From assembly GCA_020725335.1 (NCBI GenBank), contig DYFF01000003.1:1-64000 (forward strand): a DNA stretch of 64,000 bases, in the 5' to 3' direction. The notes beneath the pieces are model-generated. The model had not been told where the DNA came from. It saw only the letters and a program-made list of their open reading frames with translations, and did not search any database. The stretch is from Thermodesulfovibrio sp. (GTDB lineage: Bacteria; Nitrospirota; Thermodesulfovibrionia; Thermodesulfovibrionales; Thermodesulfovibrionaceae). The translations under genes and the position numbers were made by a program. This document shows positions 1 to 8,177 of this stretch, piece by piece (the stretch's first letter is position 1; each line of letters begins with the position of its first letter).

Positions 1-441
1 AATCATAAGCATTGAAGGTGTATCAAAACCTTCATATAGAAATCCACACTCCTCATTGGTAGAGAGATTCATAGGTCCGCGCATGATTTTTAGGTTATGC
101 TTTTTAAGAAACTCCTTCACATTATCAAAGAGTGCATGTGCAATTGCTTTGTCATTTATACATTCAAATAGTCCAAAAAAACCAACATCATCTTTGTGAA
201 AATCAAGATGAGCATAGTTAACAATACCTGCTATTCTGCCGATAGGTTTATCTTTTTTATAAGCAATAAAAAATTTTGCTTTTGCTCTCTTAAAAAAAGG
301 GTTTCTATCTGTTAAATGCTCCTCCATGTCTTTTATTAGCGGCGAAGCATAGAAAGGGTCATTTTTGTGTAGGGTAAGAGGTAAAGAGATAAATTCTCTT
401 AGTTCTTGCTTGCTAATTATTTCTTTAATTTTAATACTCAT
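1..441 (-). CDS. GNAT-like acyltransferase, candidate bacterial ceramide synthase (partial)
   Basis: This gene is absent from the ORF track because the left edge cuts its 3' end; reading the minus strand gives 147 in-frame codons from the ATG at 441. The product starts MSIKIKEIISKQELREFI and continues with LPLTLHKNDPFYASPLIKDM, PIGRIAGIVNY and IMRGPMNLSTNEECGF, the N-terminal pattern of large GNAT-fold (acyl-CoA N-acyltransferase superfamily) proteins. It lies just downstream of and co-directional with a serine palmitoyltransferase-type gene and an extended SDR gene. In Caulobacter the bacterial ceramide synthase that N-acylates the long-chain base is a GNAT-fold protein encoded near spt, so context suggests that role here. 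The catalytic C-terminal half is outside the window. Family moderately sure; substrate inferred. Confidence 0.6.
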   Translation of the reverse strand, partial: MSIKIKEIISKQELREFISLPLTLHKNDPFYASPLIKDMEEHLTDRNPFFKRAKAKFFIAYKKDKPIGRIAGIVNYAHLDFHKDDVGFFGLFECINDKAIAHALFDNVKEFLKKHNLKIMRGPMNLSTNEECGFLYEGFDTPSMLMI

Positions 442-456
442 GTGTTTTTAAATTAA

Positions 457-491
457 GAGATTCTTTATGGCTTTGAATCCCTTGGAATGAC
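457..491 (-). repeat. Degenerate copy of the GTCATTCC palindromic repeat
   Basis: On the minus strand this 35-base stretch begins GTCATTCCAAGGGATTCAAA and ends AAGAATCTC, the same length and same ends as the intact copy at 62114-62148. The central arms have lost pairing, so it is probably an old decayed copy. It fills most of the gap between the spt-like gene and the acyltransferase. Confidence 0.55.
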
Positions 492-501
492 AGAGAAGCC
501 C

Positions 502-1722
502 TCAAATCACGCTCAATGCCTTACCAACTTTATGGAATGCTTCAAGAACTCTATCAAGGTGCTCTTCTGTATGAGTTGCCATGTAACTTGTCCTTATTAA
601 TGCTTTACCTGGTGGAACAGCAGGAGAGACTGCCACATTAGCAAAAATTCCCTCTTCTTGAAGCATCATTACAAACCTAAAGGCAAGTTCATCGTCACCA
701 ACTATAACTGGAATTATTGGGGTTTCGGCTACTCCAATATTGAATCCAAGTTCTTTAAAACCTTTGAGCATTTTATTGGTGTTTTTCCATAGTTGTTCTC
801 TTCTTTCAGGCTCGCTAACTATTATATCTATTGCTGCTGATACAGCTGCAACAGACGCAGGGGGTGGACTTGCGCTAAAAATAAATGATCTACCAAAATG
901 TTTGATATAATTTATAACATCTCGATGACCAGCTATAAAACCACCTATTGAAGCAAGAGATTTGCTGTATGTTCCCATAATGAGATCAACTTCCTCTTCA
1001 AGTCTAAAATGTTCTGCTGTACCTCTTCCAGTTTCGCCAAGAACACCTATTCCATGAGCATCATCTACCATTAAACGTGCGCCGTACTTTTGGCAAACTT
1101 GATAAACTTCAGGTAGTTTTACTATATCACCCTCCATACTGAAAACACCATCTACAACAACAAGCTTTGTTTTATCTTCACATTCCTTGAGCACTCTTTC
1201 AAGGTCTTCTATTTCGTTATGTTTATAACGTTTTACTTCACCAAAGGATAGTCTACAACCATCAACAATGCTTGCATGATCCATTTTATCAATAATTACT
1301 ACATCATCTTTGCCAATTAATGAAGCAATTACTCCTAAATTAACCTGAAAACCTGTTGAGAAAATAAGAGCTGCTTCCTTTCTCATAAACCACGCAAGTT
1401 TTTCCTCAAGTTCAACATGAATATCAAGAGTTCCATTTAAAAATCTTGAGCCTGCGCATCCTGTTCCATATTTTTTTATAGCATTAATTGCAGCTTCCTT
1501 GACTTTTGGATGATTTGTAAGACCAAGATAGTTATTTGAACCAATCATTATCATTTTTTTACCATTCATTATCACTTCAGGACCTTGCGCTGATTGTATA
1601 ACCCTAAAGTAAGGATACATACCTATTTTCTGCAATTCATAGGCAGTTGTAAATTTGAAGCATTTGTCAAAAAGGTCTTTTCTTATAGCCACTGATTCGC
1701 CTTGTACCAATTTGCTGTCCAT
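502..1722 (-). CDS. spt: Serine palmitoyltransferase-type alpha-oxoamine synthase
   Basis: This is a PLP-dependent fold-type I enzyme of the alpha-oxoamine synthase family, predicted to condense an L-amino acid (serine) with a fatty acyl thioester to a 3-ketosphinganine-type product. The PLP lysine is K254 in [13 protein letters not shown]149 (DHAS) and H223 (DDAHG) are the expected cofactor residues. [30 protein letters not shown] and the C-terminal MATHT are closer to bacterial serine palmitoyltransferases than to BioF or glycine C-acetyltransferase, whose lysine motif usually reads GT(L/F)(S/G)KA(L/F)G. The start overlaps the end of the upstream SDR gene by 40 bases, indicating a single operon. 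Length 406 residues is normal. BioF is the main alternative, because bioB and bioW are in this window, but they are 28 kb away. Confidence 0.8.
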   Translation of the reverse strand: MDSKLVQGESVAIRKDLFDKCFKFTTAYELQKIGMYPYFRVIQSAQGPEVIMNGKKMIMIGSNNYLGLTNHPKVKEAAINAIKKYGTGCAGSRFLNGTLDIHVELEEKLAWFMRKEAALIFSTGFQVNLGVIASLIGKDDVVIIDKMDHASIVDGCRLSFGEVKRYKHNEIEDLERVLKECEDKTKLVVVDGVFSMEGDIVKLPEVYQVCQKYGARLMVDDAHGIGVLGETGRGTAEHFRLEEEVDLIMGTYSKSLASIGGFIAGHRDVINYIKHFGRSFIFSASPPPASVAAVSAAIDIIVSEPERREQLWKNTNKMLKGFKELGFNIGVAETPIIPVIVGDDELAFRFVMMLQEEGIFANVAVSPAVPPGKALIRTSYMATHTEEHLDRVLEAFHKVGKALSVI

Positions 1723-2645
1723 TCCATCCCTTCCTTTATGTTAGTCTTTGTTTTGTAGCCGAGCATTTCCTCAGCTTTACGAGTTGAGCAAACCCAGCAG
1801 CTTTGGGTAAGCTCTTTGAGTTTATCGCTATTTATTATACTTTTTTTGTCAAATTTTTGAAATACCTTAATTAATACATCCCCGAATTTCTTAGGAATTT
1901 TAATTTTAAGAGGTTTTTTATTTAGGGCTTCAGATATGGCAGAAACAATCTCTTGTGTATTGTATGGTTGGGGGTCGGCTATAAAAAATGTTTCTCCTTT
2001 ACCTTTTTCTGTTTTTGAAGCTAAAATTATACCACTTACAAGGTCATCTACATATACTGTTGAATAAAGACCCTCTGTAAGATATAAAACTATCCCTGCT
2101 TTTATCATTTTAAAAAATGTTAAAAAATCACTATCTCTTGGCCCATATACAGCTGGTGGTCTTATAATTGTAATGGGCAATTTATCTTTAAAAGATTCAA
2201 CTGCCTTTTCTCCAAGAAGTTTACTTTTTCCGTATTCTGATACAGGAGCAGGTAGGGTGTTTTCATCAACAGGTTTTCCGTTTTTGCATGGACCTACTGC
2301 TGCAAGGCTACTTACATGGACAAATCTTTTTAAATTAAGATTTGTCTTTGCTACAATCTCTATGAGATTTTTTGTTCCTATATAGTTTGATTGCAAAAAT
2401 TCCTCTGGATCTTTTGCCTTTGTTATACCTGAAAGATTAAATATATAATCAAATTGCCAATCAATTTTTTCTAATGAATTTCTGTCAGAGAGATCAGCTT
2501 GTATAATTTTTACTTCAAGTTTCTCGAGAAAACGAAGTTTTGACGGATTCCTAACTATACAGTAAACTTCAAAATTTTCTTTTATAAGAGCTTCGGCAAG
2601 ATGGCTACCTATAAAGCCTGTTCCACCTGTAACAAGAGCTCTCAC
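1683..2645 (-). CDS. Extended SDR (NAD-dependent epimerase family), candidate ceramide/3-ketosphinganine reductase
   Basis: This 320-residue extended short-chain dehydrogenase has the Rossmann motif [10 protein letters not shown] at residues 6-15, a VSS strand near 111 and the catalytic YGKSK pair Y138/K142. The C-terminal substrate half is that of NAD-dependent epimerase/dehydratase proteins. Its start overlaps the nfeD stop by four bases (ATGA) and its end overlaps the spt-like gene. Bacterial ceramide pathways use an epimerase-like SDR (CerR in Caulobacter) to reduce the 3-keto group, and the gene order SDR-Spt-GNAT fits that role. A sugar-nucleotide epimerase cannot be excluded from sequence alone. 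The fold is certain; the substrate is inferred from context. Confidence 0.75.
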   Translation of the reverse strand: MRALVTGGTGFIGSHLAEALIKENFEVYCIVRNPSKLRFLEKLEVKIIQADLSDRNSLEKIDWQFDYIFNLSGITKAKDPEEFLQSNYIGTKNLIEIVAKTNLNLKRFVHVSSLAAVGPCKNGKPVDENTLPAPVSEYGKSKLLGEKAVESFKDKLPITIIRPPAVYGPRDSDFLTFFKMIKAGIVLYLTEGLYSTVYVDDLVSGIILASKTEKGKGETFFIADPQPYNTQEIVSAISEALNKKPLKIKIPKKFGDVLIKVFQKFDKKSIINSDKLKELTQSCWVCSTRKAEEMLGYKTKTNIKEGMEWTANWYKANQWL

Positions 2646-3940
2646 TCAGCCTTCCTCACCTTAAGAGTTAGTCCTCTAACCTCTTCAACTATTATTTCTT
2701 CTTCTTTTTTTATCTCACTCTCAGATATTGCTTGCCATAACTCACCATGAACCATTACCATTCCGCTACGGCTGTCAATATCAGTTTTGGCAACACCTCT
2801 CAGTCCGATTAGTTCCTCAACTCCTGTAACTGGTTTTCTTTTGTGTGCCTTGTAGGCAAGTCTTAGAAGTAAAACAAAAAATAGGGCTGTAACAATTGTG
2901 ACTGGAATAATTATAGAAATTGAAAGTTTGAACACAGGATTAGCTGTATCAAAGAGCATAATTGACCCTAAGACAAAACAGATTACACCACCTAAGGTTA
3001 AAAGTCCATAGGAAGTAAATTTTAATTCCAGTATAAAGAGGATAATTCCAAGAAGTATTAAGCCTGCTCCAGCATAGTTTATTGGAAGTGTCTGGAGACT
3101 GTAAAATGCGAGCAAAAGGGAGACAGCTCCTATTACTCCCGGGAATATAGCTCCGGGGTTACTTAATTCAAATATAATTCCATAGATACCAATCATGAGA
3201 AGTATATAAGCTATGTTGGGATTGCTTAAAAAATTAAGAAGCCTTTCTCTAAAATTCATTTTCATCTCGTTTATTTTTACATCTTTTGTAGATAATGTCT
3301 TTTCTCCGACCACTGTTTTAACTCTTTTACCATTAATTTCTTTGACTAATGACTGTAAATCGTCAGCTATCATATCAATGACACCTTTTTTTAATGCCTC
3401 TGTTTCTGTAGAAGAAATACTTTTTCTCACAGCAAGCTCAGCCCATTCAACATTCCTTCCTCTTTGCTGGGCAATTGATTTAATGTATGCAACAGCATCA
3501 TTAGTGACTTTTTCATTCATTGTTTTATCCATTTTTTCTCCGCCCATTGCCACTGGATGAGCTGCACCTATATTTGTTCCTGGAGCCATAGCAGCAATAT
3601 GTGCAGAGAGAGTTATGAAAGCTCCTGCACTTGCAGCACGGGCACCTTTTGGTGCAACGTAAACAATAACAGGTATATGAGAGTTAAGAATTTCCTTAAC
3701 TATCTCTCTCATTGAGGTATCAAGACCACCTGGTGTATCAAGTTGAATGACTATAGCCTCAGCTTTAGTTTCATGTGCCTTTTTTATCCCTTTTATTACA
3801 TATTCTGCATGGGGTGGATGTATAACTCCATCAACCGTAAGTACCAATATTTCCTTTGCTAATGCCTTAGTAGGACATATGGCAAATAGAAAAATAAATA
3901 AAATGCAACAAAATATTTGAATTTTAGATAAAATTTTCAT
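2642..3940 (-). CDS. NfeD-type membrane-bound ClpP-class serine protease
   Basis: A signal peptide or anchor (MKILSKIQIFCCILFIFLFA, cleavage likely near TKALA) precedes a ClpP-fold protease domain with catalytic Ser104 in RAASAGAFIT and a likely Lys144, matching the Ser-Lys dyad of archaeal PH1510. After residue 230 come several hydrophobic helices and a C-terminal NfeD OB-fold (about 370-432, GLRGVAKTDI). At 432 residues it is the long NfeD form, normally paired with an SPFH/stomatin protein and involved in membrane quality control. No stomatin gene is visible here. It sits 9 bases after the aldehyde oxidoreductase gene and overlaps the SDR gene by four, so it is co-transcribed with the lipid genes. 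A signal peptide supports the assigned start. Confidence 0.88.
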   Translation of the reverse strand: MKILSKIQIFCCILFIFLFAICPTKALAKEILVLTVDGVIHPPHAEYVIKGIKKAHETKAEAIVIQLDTPGGLDTSMREIVKEILNSHIPVIVYVAPKGARAASAGAFITLSAHIAAMAPGTNIGAAHPVAMGGEKMDKTMNEKVTNDAVAYIKSIAQQRGRNVEWAELAVRKSISSTETEALKKGVIDMIADDLQSLVKEINGKRVKTVVGEKTLSTKDVKINEMKMNFRERLLNFLSNPNIAYILLMIGIYGIIFELSNPGAIFPGVIGAVSLLLAFYSLQTLPINYAGAGLILLGIILFILELKFTSYGLLTLGGVICFVLGSIMLFDTANPVFKLSISIIIPVTIVTALFFVLLLRLAYKAHKRKPVTGVEELIGLRGVAKTDIDSRSGMVMVHGELWQAISESEIKKEEEIIVEEVRGLTLKVRKAE

Positions 3941-3949
3941 CTTGCAGAA

Positions 3950-5710
3950 TTATAACAAACTTTTTATTTTTTCTTTAAGTTTGCCTATTATTTTTTCGGC
4001 AAAATCCTTATTTAGTTTGCCTGTTCCAGAGGGAAGTTCAAATATTCTTTGAGGCAATTCAATATTATCAACATCAAACCCACATTTTATTTTGAAACGA
4101 TATTTTTCAGCATATATTTCTTTCCCTATTTCGGTTAGTCTTTTCTCATCAAGGTCAAAACCAGTCAGCTTAAGACATTGTAAGATAATCTGCGGAGTGT
4201 AAATCTCTCTTCCAAAGAAACATATTACAAGACTTGAAAGAATCTGTCTCCAGTATTCTTCTGTAATTATTTTCTCAGCAAATTGTTCCTCATCAAAGGA
4301 TTTTATCATTGCTTCTTTATCAATAGCATATCCAGCACTGTCAAGATGACTGTGCCTTGCCCCAAAAAGATAGCCAATATGAGCACCATATCCAGTATGA
4401 TATCCAGGCATTTCATTTTTACCATAGGTAAGGGCAAACTCTTTGCCTCCATACTTAGATGAGGCATAGTCAATGCCTTTGCCAAGATCTTTAAAAAATT
4501 CACCTTCGCTAAAAACAATTTTATTTATTAATTGAGAATATGCGTCCACATCTCCCCACTGAGGAATAACTCCCTCTGTCATTTTTTCATTTATAAGTCC
4601 TTTTTCAAAGGCTTCTGTACTCCATGCAAGGACAACACCTGTTGAAATAGCATCAAGTCCCATGTCTTCCACAACCTCAATAAGCCTCAATACTCCTTCT
4701 GGTGAGGCAACTCCAAGCATTGTACCGAGCGCATATATCAATTCATAGTCATAAGATAAATAAACAGTTCTATAAAAATATGGTTCATCTTCATAGGGTT
4801 TTCTTAACGCTCCAAGATGAATGCAAGCTACAGGACAATGGGAACAAGCAACTCTTCTTCCGAGATGTTTTTCAGCAAAGCTCTCTCCTGATATATTTTC
4901 TAATCCCTCAAGTTCGCTTATTGTAAGATTTTTCATAGGAATACCTTTAGAGAAACTTAAAGGCATTACATTTGCAGGTGTACCAAGTTCATGATATTTT
5001 TTCATCTTGTCAGATTCTGCAAGTTGCTTAAGTAAGTTTGAGTAACACTCTTTGTATCCTTTGAAATCATTGACCTTTAAATCTCTTTTGCCTGAGACAA
5101 CTACAGCCTTCAGGTTTTTACTTCCAAATACAGCTCCGAGCCCGAGTCTACCAAAATGTCTATATGTTTCAAGAGTAACACAGGCATAGGTTATCATTTT
5201 TTCTCCTGCTGGACCAATCCTCATTATGGTTCTCAAACCAGCACCAGATTCCTGCCTTCTTATAAGACTAGCCGCAGACACCCCTTCTTCAAGTCCCCAT
5301 AGGGTTGTAGCATCTTTGAAGTATACTCTATCTCCGTGAATTGCTATGTAACAAGGTCTCTCACTTTTTCCTTTGATAACAATAGCTCCGTATCCTGCCA
5401 TTCTTATTGCTATAGCACTTCTTCCACCTGCGTGAGATTCTCCAAGATTACCTGTATGTGGAGACTTGAATAATGCCACTGTTTTAGAAGCAATTGGGAA
5501 AAGTCCATTTAAAGGACCTATGGAAATGATTATAGGATTATCTGATGAAAGAGGGTCTGTATCATATTTGCAGTTTTCATGCAAAAGCTTTATTGCAACA
5601 CCAGTGCCCCCTATGAATTGAGAGAACAAATCGTCCCTCTCTTCAATCCAAAATTTCTTTTTTGAAAGGTCAATATATAGAACTTTTTTTAATGTATCTT
5701 CCTTTATCAT
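3950..5710 (-). CDS. Aldehyde:ferredoxin oxidoreductase family (tungsten/molybdopterin)
   Basis: This 586-residue protein is a member of the AOR family, which oxidises aldehydes to carboxylates with a bis-pterin tungsten or molybdenum cofactor and passes electrons to ferredoxin. The [4Fe-4S] ligands are C289, C292 and C296 in CSHCPVAC, with a likely fourth cysteine near 494 in SLVICFFG. The N-terminal domain has the family pattern (LYIDLSKKKF, FIGGTGVAIKLL, GPLNG, GRSAIAIRMAGYGAIVIKG). It overlaps the upstream ferredoxin gene by four bases, giving a ready electron acceptor. AOR, FOR, GAPOR and WOR paralogues are hard to separate, so the substrate is not assigned. Its position ahead of the sphingolipid-like genes could be chance. 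Confidence 0.88.
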   Translation of the reverse strand: MIKEDTLKKVLYIDLSKKKFWIEERDDLFSQFIGGTGVAIKLLHENCKYDTDPLSSDNPIIISIGPLNGLFPIASKTVALFKSPHTGNLGESHAGGRSAIAIRMAGYGAIVIKGKSERPCYIAIHGDRVYFKDATTLWGLEEGVSAASLIRRQESGAGLRTIMRIGPAGEKMITYACVTLETYRHFGRLGLGAVFGSKNLKAVVVSGKRDLKVNDFKGYKECYSNLLKQLAESDKMKKYHELGTPANVMPLSFSKGIPMKNLTISELEGLENISGESFAEKHLGRRVACSHCPVACIHLGALRKPYEDEPYFYRTVYLSYDYELIYALGTMLGVASPEGVLRLIEVVEDMGLDAISTGVVLAWSTEAFEKGLINEKMTEGVIPQWGDVDAYSQLINKIVFSEGEFFKDLGKGIDYASSKYGGKEFALTYGKNEMPGYHTGYGAHIGYLFGARHSHLDSAGYAIDKEAMIKSFDEEQFAEKIITEEYWRQILSSLVICFFGREIYTPQIILQCLKLTGFDLDEKRLTEIGKEIYAEKYRFKIKCGFDVDNIELPQRIFELPSGTGKLNKDFAEKIIGKLKEKIKSLL

Positions 5711-6102
5711 GTTCTTTTATACTCTAACACCTTGTAATGACAACTCTTTGCACACTCTCCACATTGAATGCAAATGACTGGTTTGTTTTTCCCATTATTC
5801 CAACCAATAGCATCGAGAATACAGGCTTTAACACAGTGACCGCAACCTGTACATTTATCTTCTTTAAGCAATACGCCTCCTCCTTTTCTTACCACTAAAG
5901 CATCTTCAGGGCAGACACGTGCACAAGGAGGGTCTTCGCATCCCCTGCAGACAAATACTGAAAAACCACGGGATATTCCACCTTGAGAGCGTACTTTTAT
6001 ACATGAGCTTTCAAGTCCTGTGGCCAAATGGGCTCTTCCGCAGGCAAACATACAAATTAGGCAACCTACACATTTATTAGCATCCTTTACAAAAACAGGC
6101 AT
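5707..6102 (-). CDS. Polyferredoxin-type 4Fe-4S electron carrier for the AOR
   Basis: A soluble HycB/DmsB-like iron-sulfur protein of 131 residues with four cysteine clusters: CVGCLICMFAC, CRGCEDPPCARVCP, CTGCGHCVKAC and CIQCGECAKSC, enough for up to four [4Fe-4S] centres. Such subunits accompany aldehyde oxidoreductases and move electrons from the AOR to other acceptors. The ORF track begins 13 codons further upstream (6141), but that extension crosses a palindromic promoter and its sequence MFRFEIITCYNLS looks non-coding. I choose ATG 6102 (MPVFVKDANKC), which lies about seven bases after a perfect TATAAT and has no Shine-Dalgarno, consistent with a leaderless message. It is the first gene of the leftward operon. 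Confidence 0.85.
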   Translation of the reverse strand: MPVFVKDANKCVGCLICMFACGRAHLATGLESSCIKVRSQGGISRGFSVFVCRGCEDPPCARVCPEDALVVRKGGGVLLKEDKCTGCGHCVKACILDAIGWNNGKNKPVICIQCGECAKSCHYKVLEYKRT

Positions 6103-6106
6103 AGAT

Positions 6107-6128
6107 AAATTATAACATGTTATAATTT
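6107..6128. promoter_or_regulatory. Symmetric divergent promoter in a 22-bp perfect palindrome
   Basis: The half-site AAATTATAACA is followed immediately by its exact reverse complement. Each arm contains TATAAT, one per strand (minus strand 6114-6109, plus strand 6126-6121). Seven bases beyond the minus box is ATG 6102; the plus box lies 13 bases before ATG 6140. Neither gene has a Shine-Dalgarno. No clear TTGACA box is seen on either side. The site may also be an operator because any dimeric repressor bound here would cover both -10 boxes. Confidence 0.65.
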
Positions 6129-6139
6129 CAAATCTAAAC

Positions 6140-8167
6140 ATGGAAAAAGAAATCCTTCTTTTTTTTCATAAAACTCTTGCCAGTAATTTCTTGGATAGTT
6201 TAATGGTTTTCTTTACTCAAAGAGGTTACATTCTTTGGCTTCCTGTATTTTTTTGGATGATATATAGATTTAGAGTAAAAGAATACAAATTAATCTTTTA
6301 TTTGGTAGGAGCTATTATATTAGGGATATTCATTACTGATTGGTCTTCTCTTGAAATAAAAAATCTAATTCAAAGAATTCGTCCATGCCATACGGAGTAT
6401 TTTAGAGCAATTGTTGGATGCACAGATTCTTATAGTTTTCCTTCAAATCATGCTACTAATTCTTTGGCAACAGCAGTTATTTTATTCCTTTTTGGAAGAA
6501 GATTAGGGCAGTCAAGATTAGTTTCAATCTACATTTTCTCAATAGCCCTTTTAATTTGCTTCTCAAGAGTTTACTTAGGTATGCACTGGCCTATCGATGT
6601 AATTGGAGGAGCTTTATTAGGAGTAATTATTGGCGTTATTGTTTTTAAGGCTACTATTTCAATAAATAATCTAAAGAGGTTCTTTTATTTTTCCCTTATT
6701 ATTTTAAGCATCTTTAGAATATACTTAATTCTTCATAGCCCTATCGATATCTCTCCCGATGAAGCGCACTACTGGGAGTGGAGTAGAAGGCTTGATTTAA
6801 GCTATTACTCTAAAGGGCCGATGATTGCTTATTTGATTGCCTTTTCCACATGGTTATTTGGAGACACACCCTTTGGGATAAGAATTTTGGCAGTTGTATG
6901 TTCTCTCCTAAGTAGTATTTTTATTTATAAGATTGGTAAAAAATTATTAAGTGATAGAGTAGGACTCATTAGTGGTATACTTTTTCAGGCAATACCTTTA
7001 TTTTCAGTCTTTGGAATCATTTTTACAATTGACAGTCCATTTATTCTTTTTTGGATACTTTCCATATATGTTTTTTTGGTAGCTCTTGAGGGAAGAAAAG
7101 TATACTGGTTAATCCTTGGAATTATTATAGGTCTTGGGCTTCTTACTAAATACACTATGGCTTTTTTCTATTTGTGCATGTTTGTTTATTTGATAAAAAT
7201 TCAAAGAGATTATGCGGTTTCACTTGAAGATAAAAAAATAAATATTTTTAAAAATCCTGCGCTTTATTTGTGCATAATCATTTCTATAGTAGTTTTTTCA
7301 CCAGTAATAATATGGAACTTTCAGCATGACTGGGTAACGCTAAAACATACTGCTGGACAGGCACATGTTTATGAGGGCTTTAAGATTTCATTAAAATATT
7401 TTGCTGAATTCGTAGGAAGCCAATTATTAGTAATTACACCCTTAGTTTTTATAATTGGTTTTTATTTCCTCCTTAAACCTTCAGCATTAAAGTTTAATTC
7501 TAAGGTATATTGGTTTTTTATATCCTTTTCTTTGCCTGTTTTTGCTTTCTTTTTGCTTAAGAGTATACATGGTAAAGTTCAGGCAAACTGGGCAATGACT
7601 GCCTATATTCCTTTTCTACTGATACTGGCATATGTCTTTGAAAAGAAGGTATATAAAAAAATTATTTTATCTTCAATTATTATGGCAGCAATTTTTACTA
7701 TCTTAAGTTATTCAATACCTTTTATGAATCTTCCGGCTAATCTTGATCCCTCTTCAAGGCTTAAAGGTTGGAAACAACTTGGAGGTAGAGTATATGAAAT
7801 AAAAAAGGAACTTGAAAAATATGGTAATGTGATTATTTTCTCTGATAGATATCAGATTTCAAGTGAACTTGCCTTTTATGTAAAGGATCATCCCACAGTT
7901 TATTGTATTAATCTTGGTAGAAGAATGAACCAGTATGATTTATGGGATTCAATAAACAATGCATTAAAACAGGAAACTAAAACACACGGTATTTATGTTA
8001 TTTACGGAAATAAAAATGAGCCTGATAGTGAGGTTCTTTCTGCCTTTGAAAGATGTGATTCTGAAATTTTTACAGCTACACGTAAAAGTGTTAAAATTAG
8101 AGACTATACGATTTTTAAATGTTATAACTTTAAGGGCATGAACTTAAAGAAACCACAAAGCTATTGA
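6140..8167 (+). CDS. PAP2 phosphatase fused to a GT39/ArnT-type glycosyltransferase
   Basis: This 675-residue membrane protein joins two enzymes. Residues 1-175 are a PAP2 lipid phosphatase with K74...R81P (KNLIQRIRP), PSNHATNS at 101-108 and SRVYLGMHWPID at 142-153, the three acid-phosphatase motifs with catalytic His104 and His149. Residues about 180-675 are a polytopic C-type glycosyltransferase like ArnT/PMT, with the acidic SPDEAHYW loop at 205-212 and many hydrophobic helices. The pair suggests sugar transfer from undecaprenyl-phosphate onto lipid A or another acceptor on the periplasmic face, with the phosphatase recycling or trimming a prenyl or lipid phosphate. It is followed after 10 bases by a GT2 gene. 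Domain assignment is strong; acceptor and sugar are unknown. Confidence 0.85.
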   Translation: MEKEILLFFHKTLASNFLDSLMVFFTQRGYILWLPVFFWMIYRFRVKEYKLIFYLVGAIILGIFITDWSSLEIKNLIQRIRPCHTEYFRAIVGCTDSYSFPSNHATNSLATAVILFLFGRRLGQSRLVSIYIFSIALLICFSRVYLGMHWPIDVIGGALLGVIIGVIVFKATISINNLKRFFYFSLIILSIFRIYLILHSPIDISPDEAHYWEWSRRLDLSYYSKGPMIAYLIAFSTWLFGDTPFGIRILAVVCSLLSSIFIYKIGKKLLSDRVGLISGILFQAIPLFSVFGIIFTIDSPFILFWILSIYVFLVALEGRKVYWLILGIIIGLGLLTKYTMAFFYLCMFVYLIKIQRDYAVSLEDKKINIFKNPALYLCIIISIVVFSPVIIWNFQHDWVTLKHTAGQAHVYEGFKISLKYFAEFVGSQLLVITPLVFIIGFYFLLKPSALKFNSKVYWFFISFSLPVFAFFLLKSIHGKVQANWAMTAYIPFLLILAYVFEKKVYKKIILSSIIMAAIFTILSYSIPFMNLPANLDPSSRLKGWKQLGGRVYEIKKELEKYGNVIIFSDRYQISSELAFYVKDHPTVYCINLGRRMNQYDLWDSINNALKQETKTHGIYVIYGNKNEPDSEVLSAFERCDSEIFTATRKSVKIRDYTIFKCYNFKGMNLKKPQSY

Positions 8168-8177
8168 GGGAGTTAAT

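Noticed and set aside
502-1722. BioF (8-amino-7-oxononanoate synthase)
   Set aside because: Although biotin genes are in the window, motifs around the PLP lysine and [12 protein letters not shown] fit serine palmitoyltransferase better and the neighbours are an SDR and an acyltransferase. Not fully excluded.
3213-3560. 115-residue plus-strand ORF within nfeD
   Set aside because: It is antisense to a clearly conserved protease gene and has no own features; the same holds for the other shadow ORFs of the track.
5707-6141. Longer N-terminus of the ferredoxin from the ORF track
   Set aside because: The 13 extra codons cross the divergent palindrome and -10 box and do not resemble a ferredoxin start; MPVFVKDANKC fits better.
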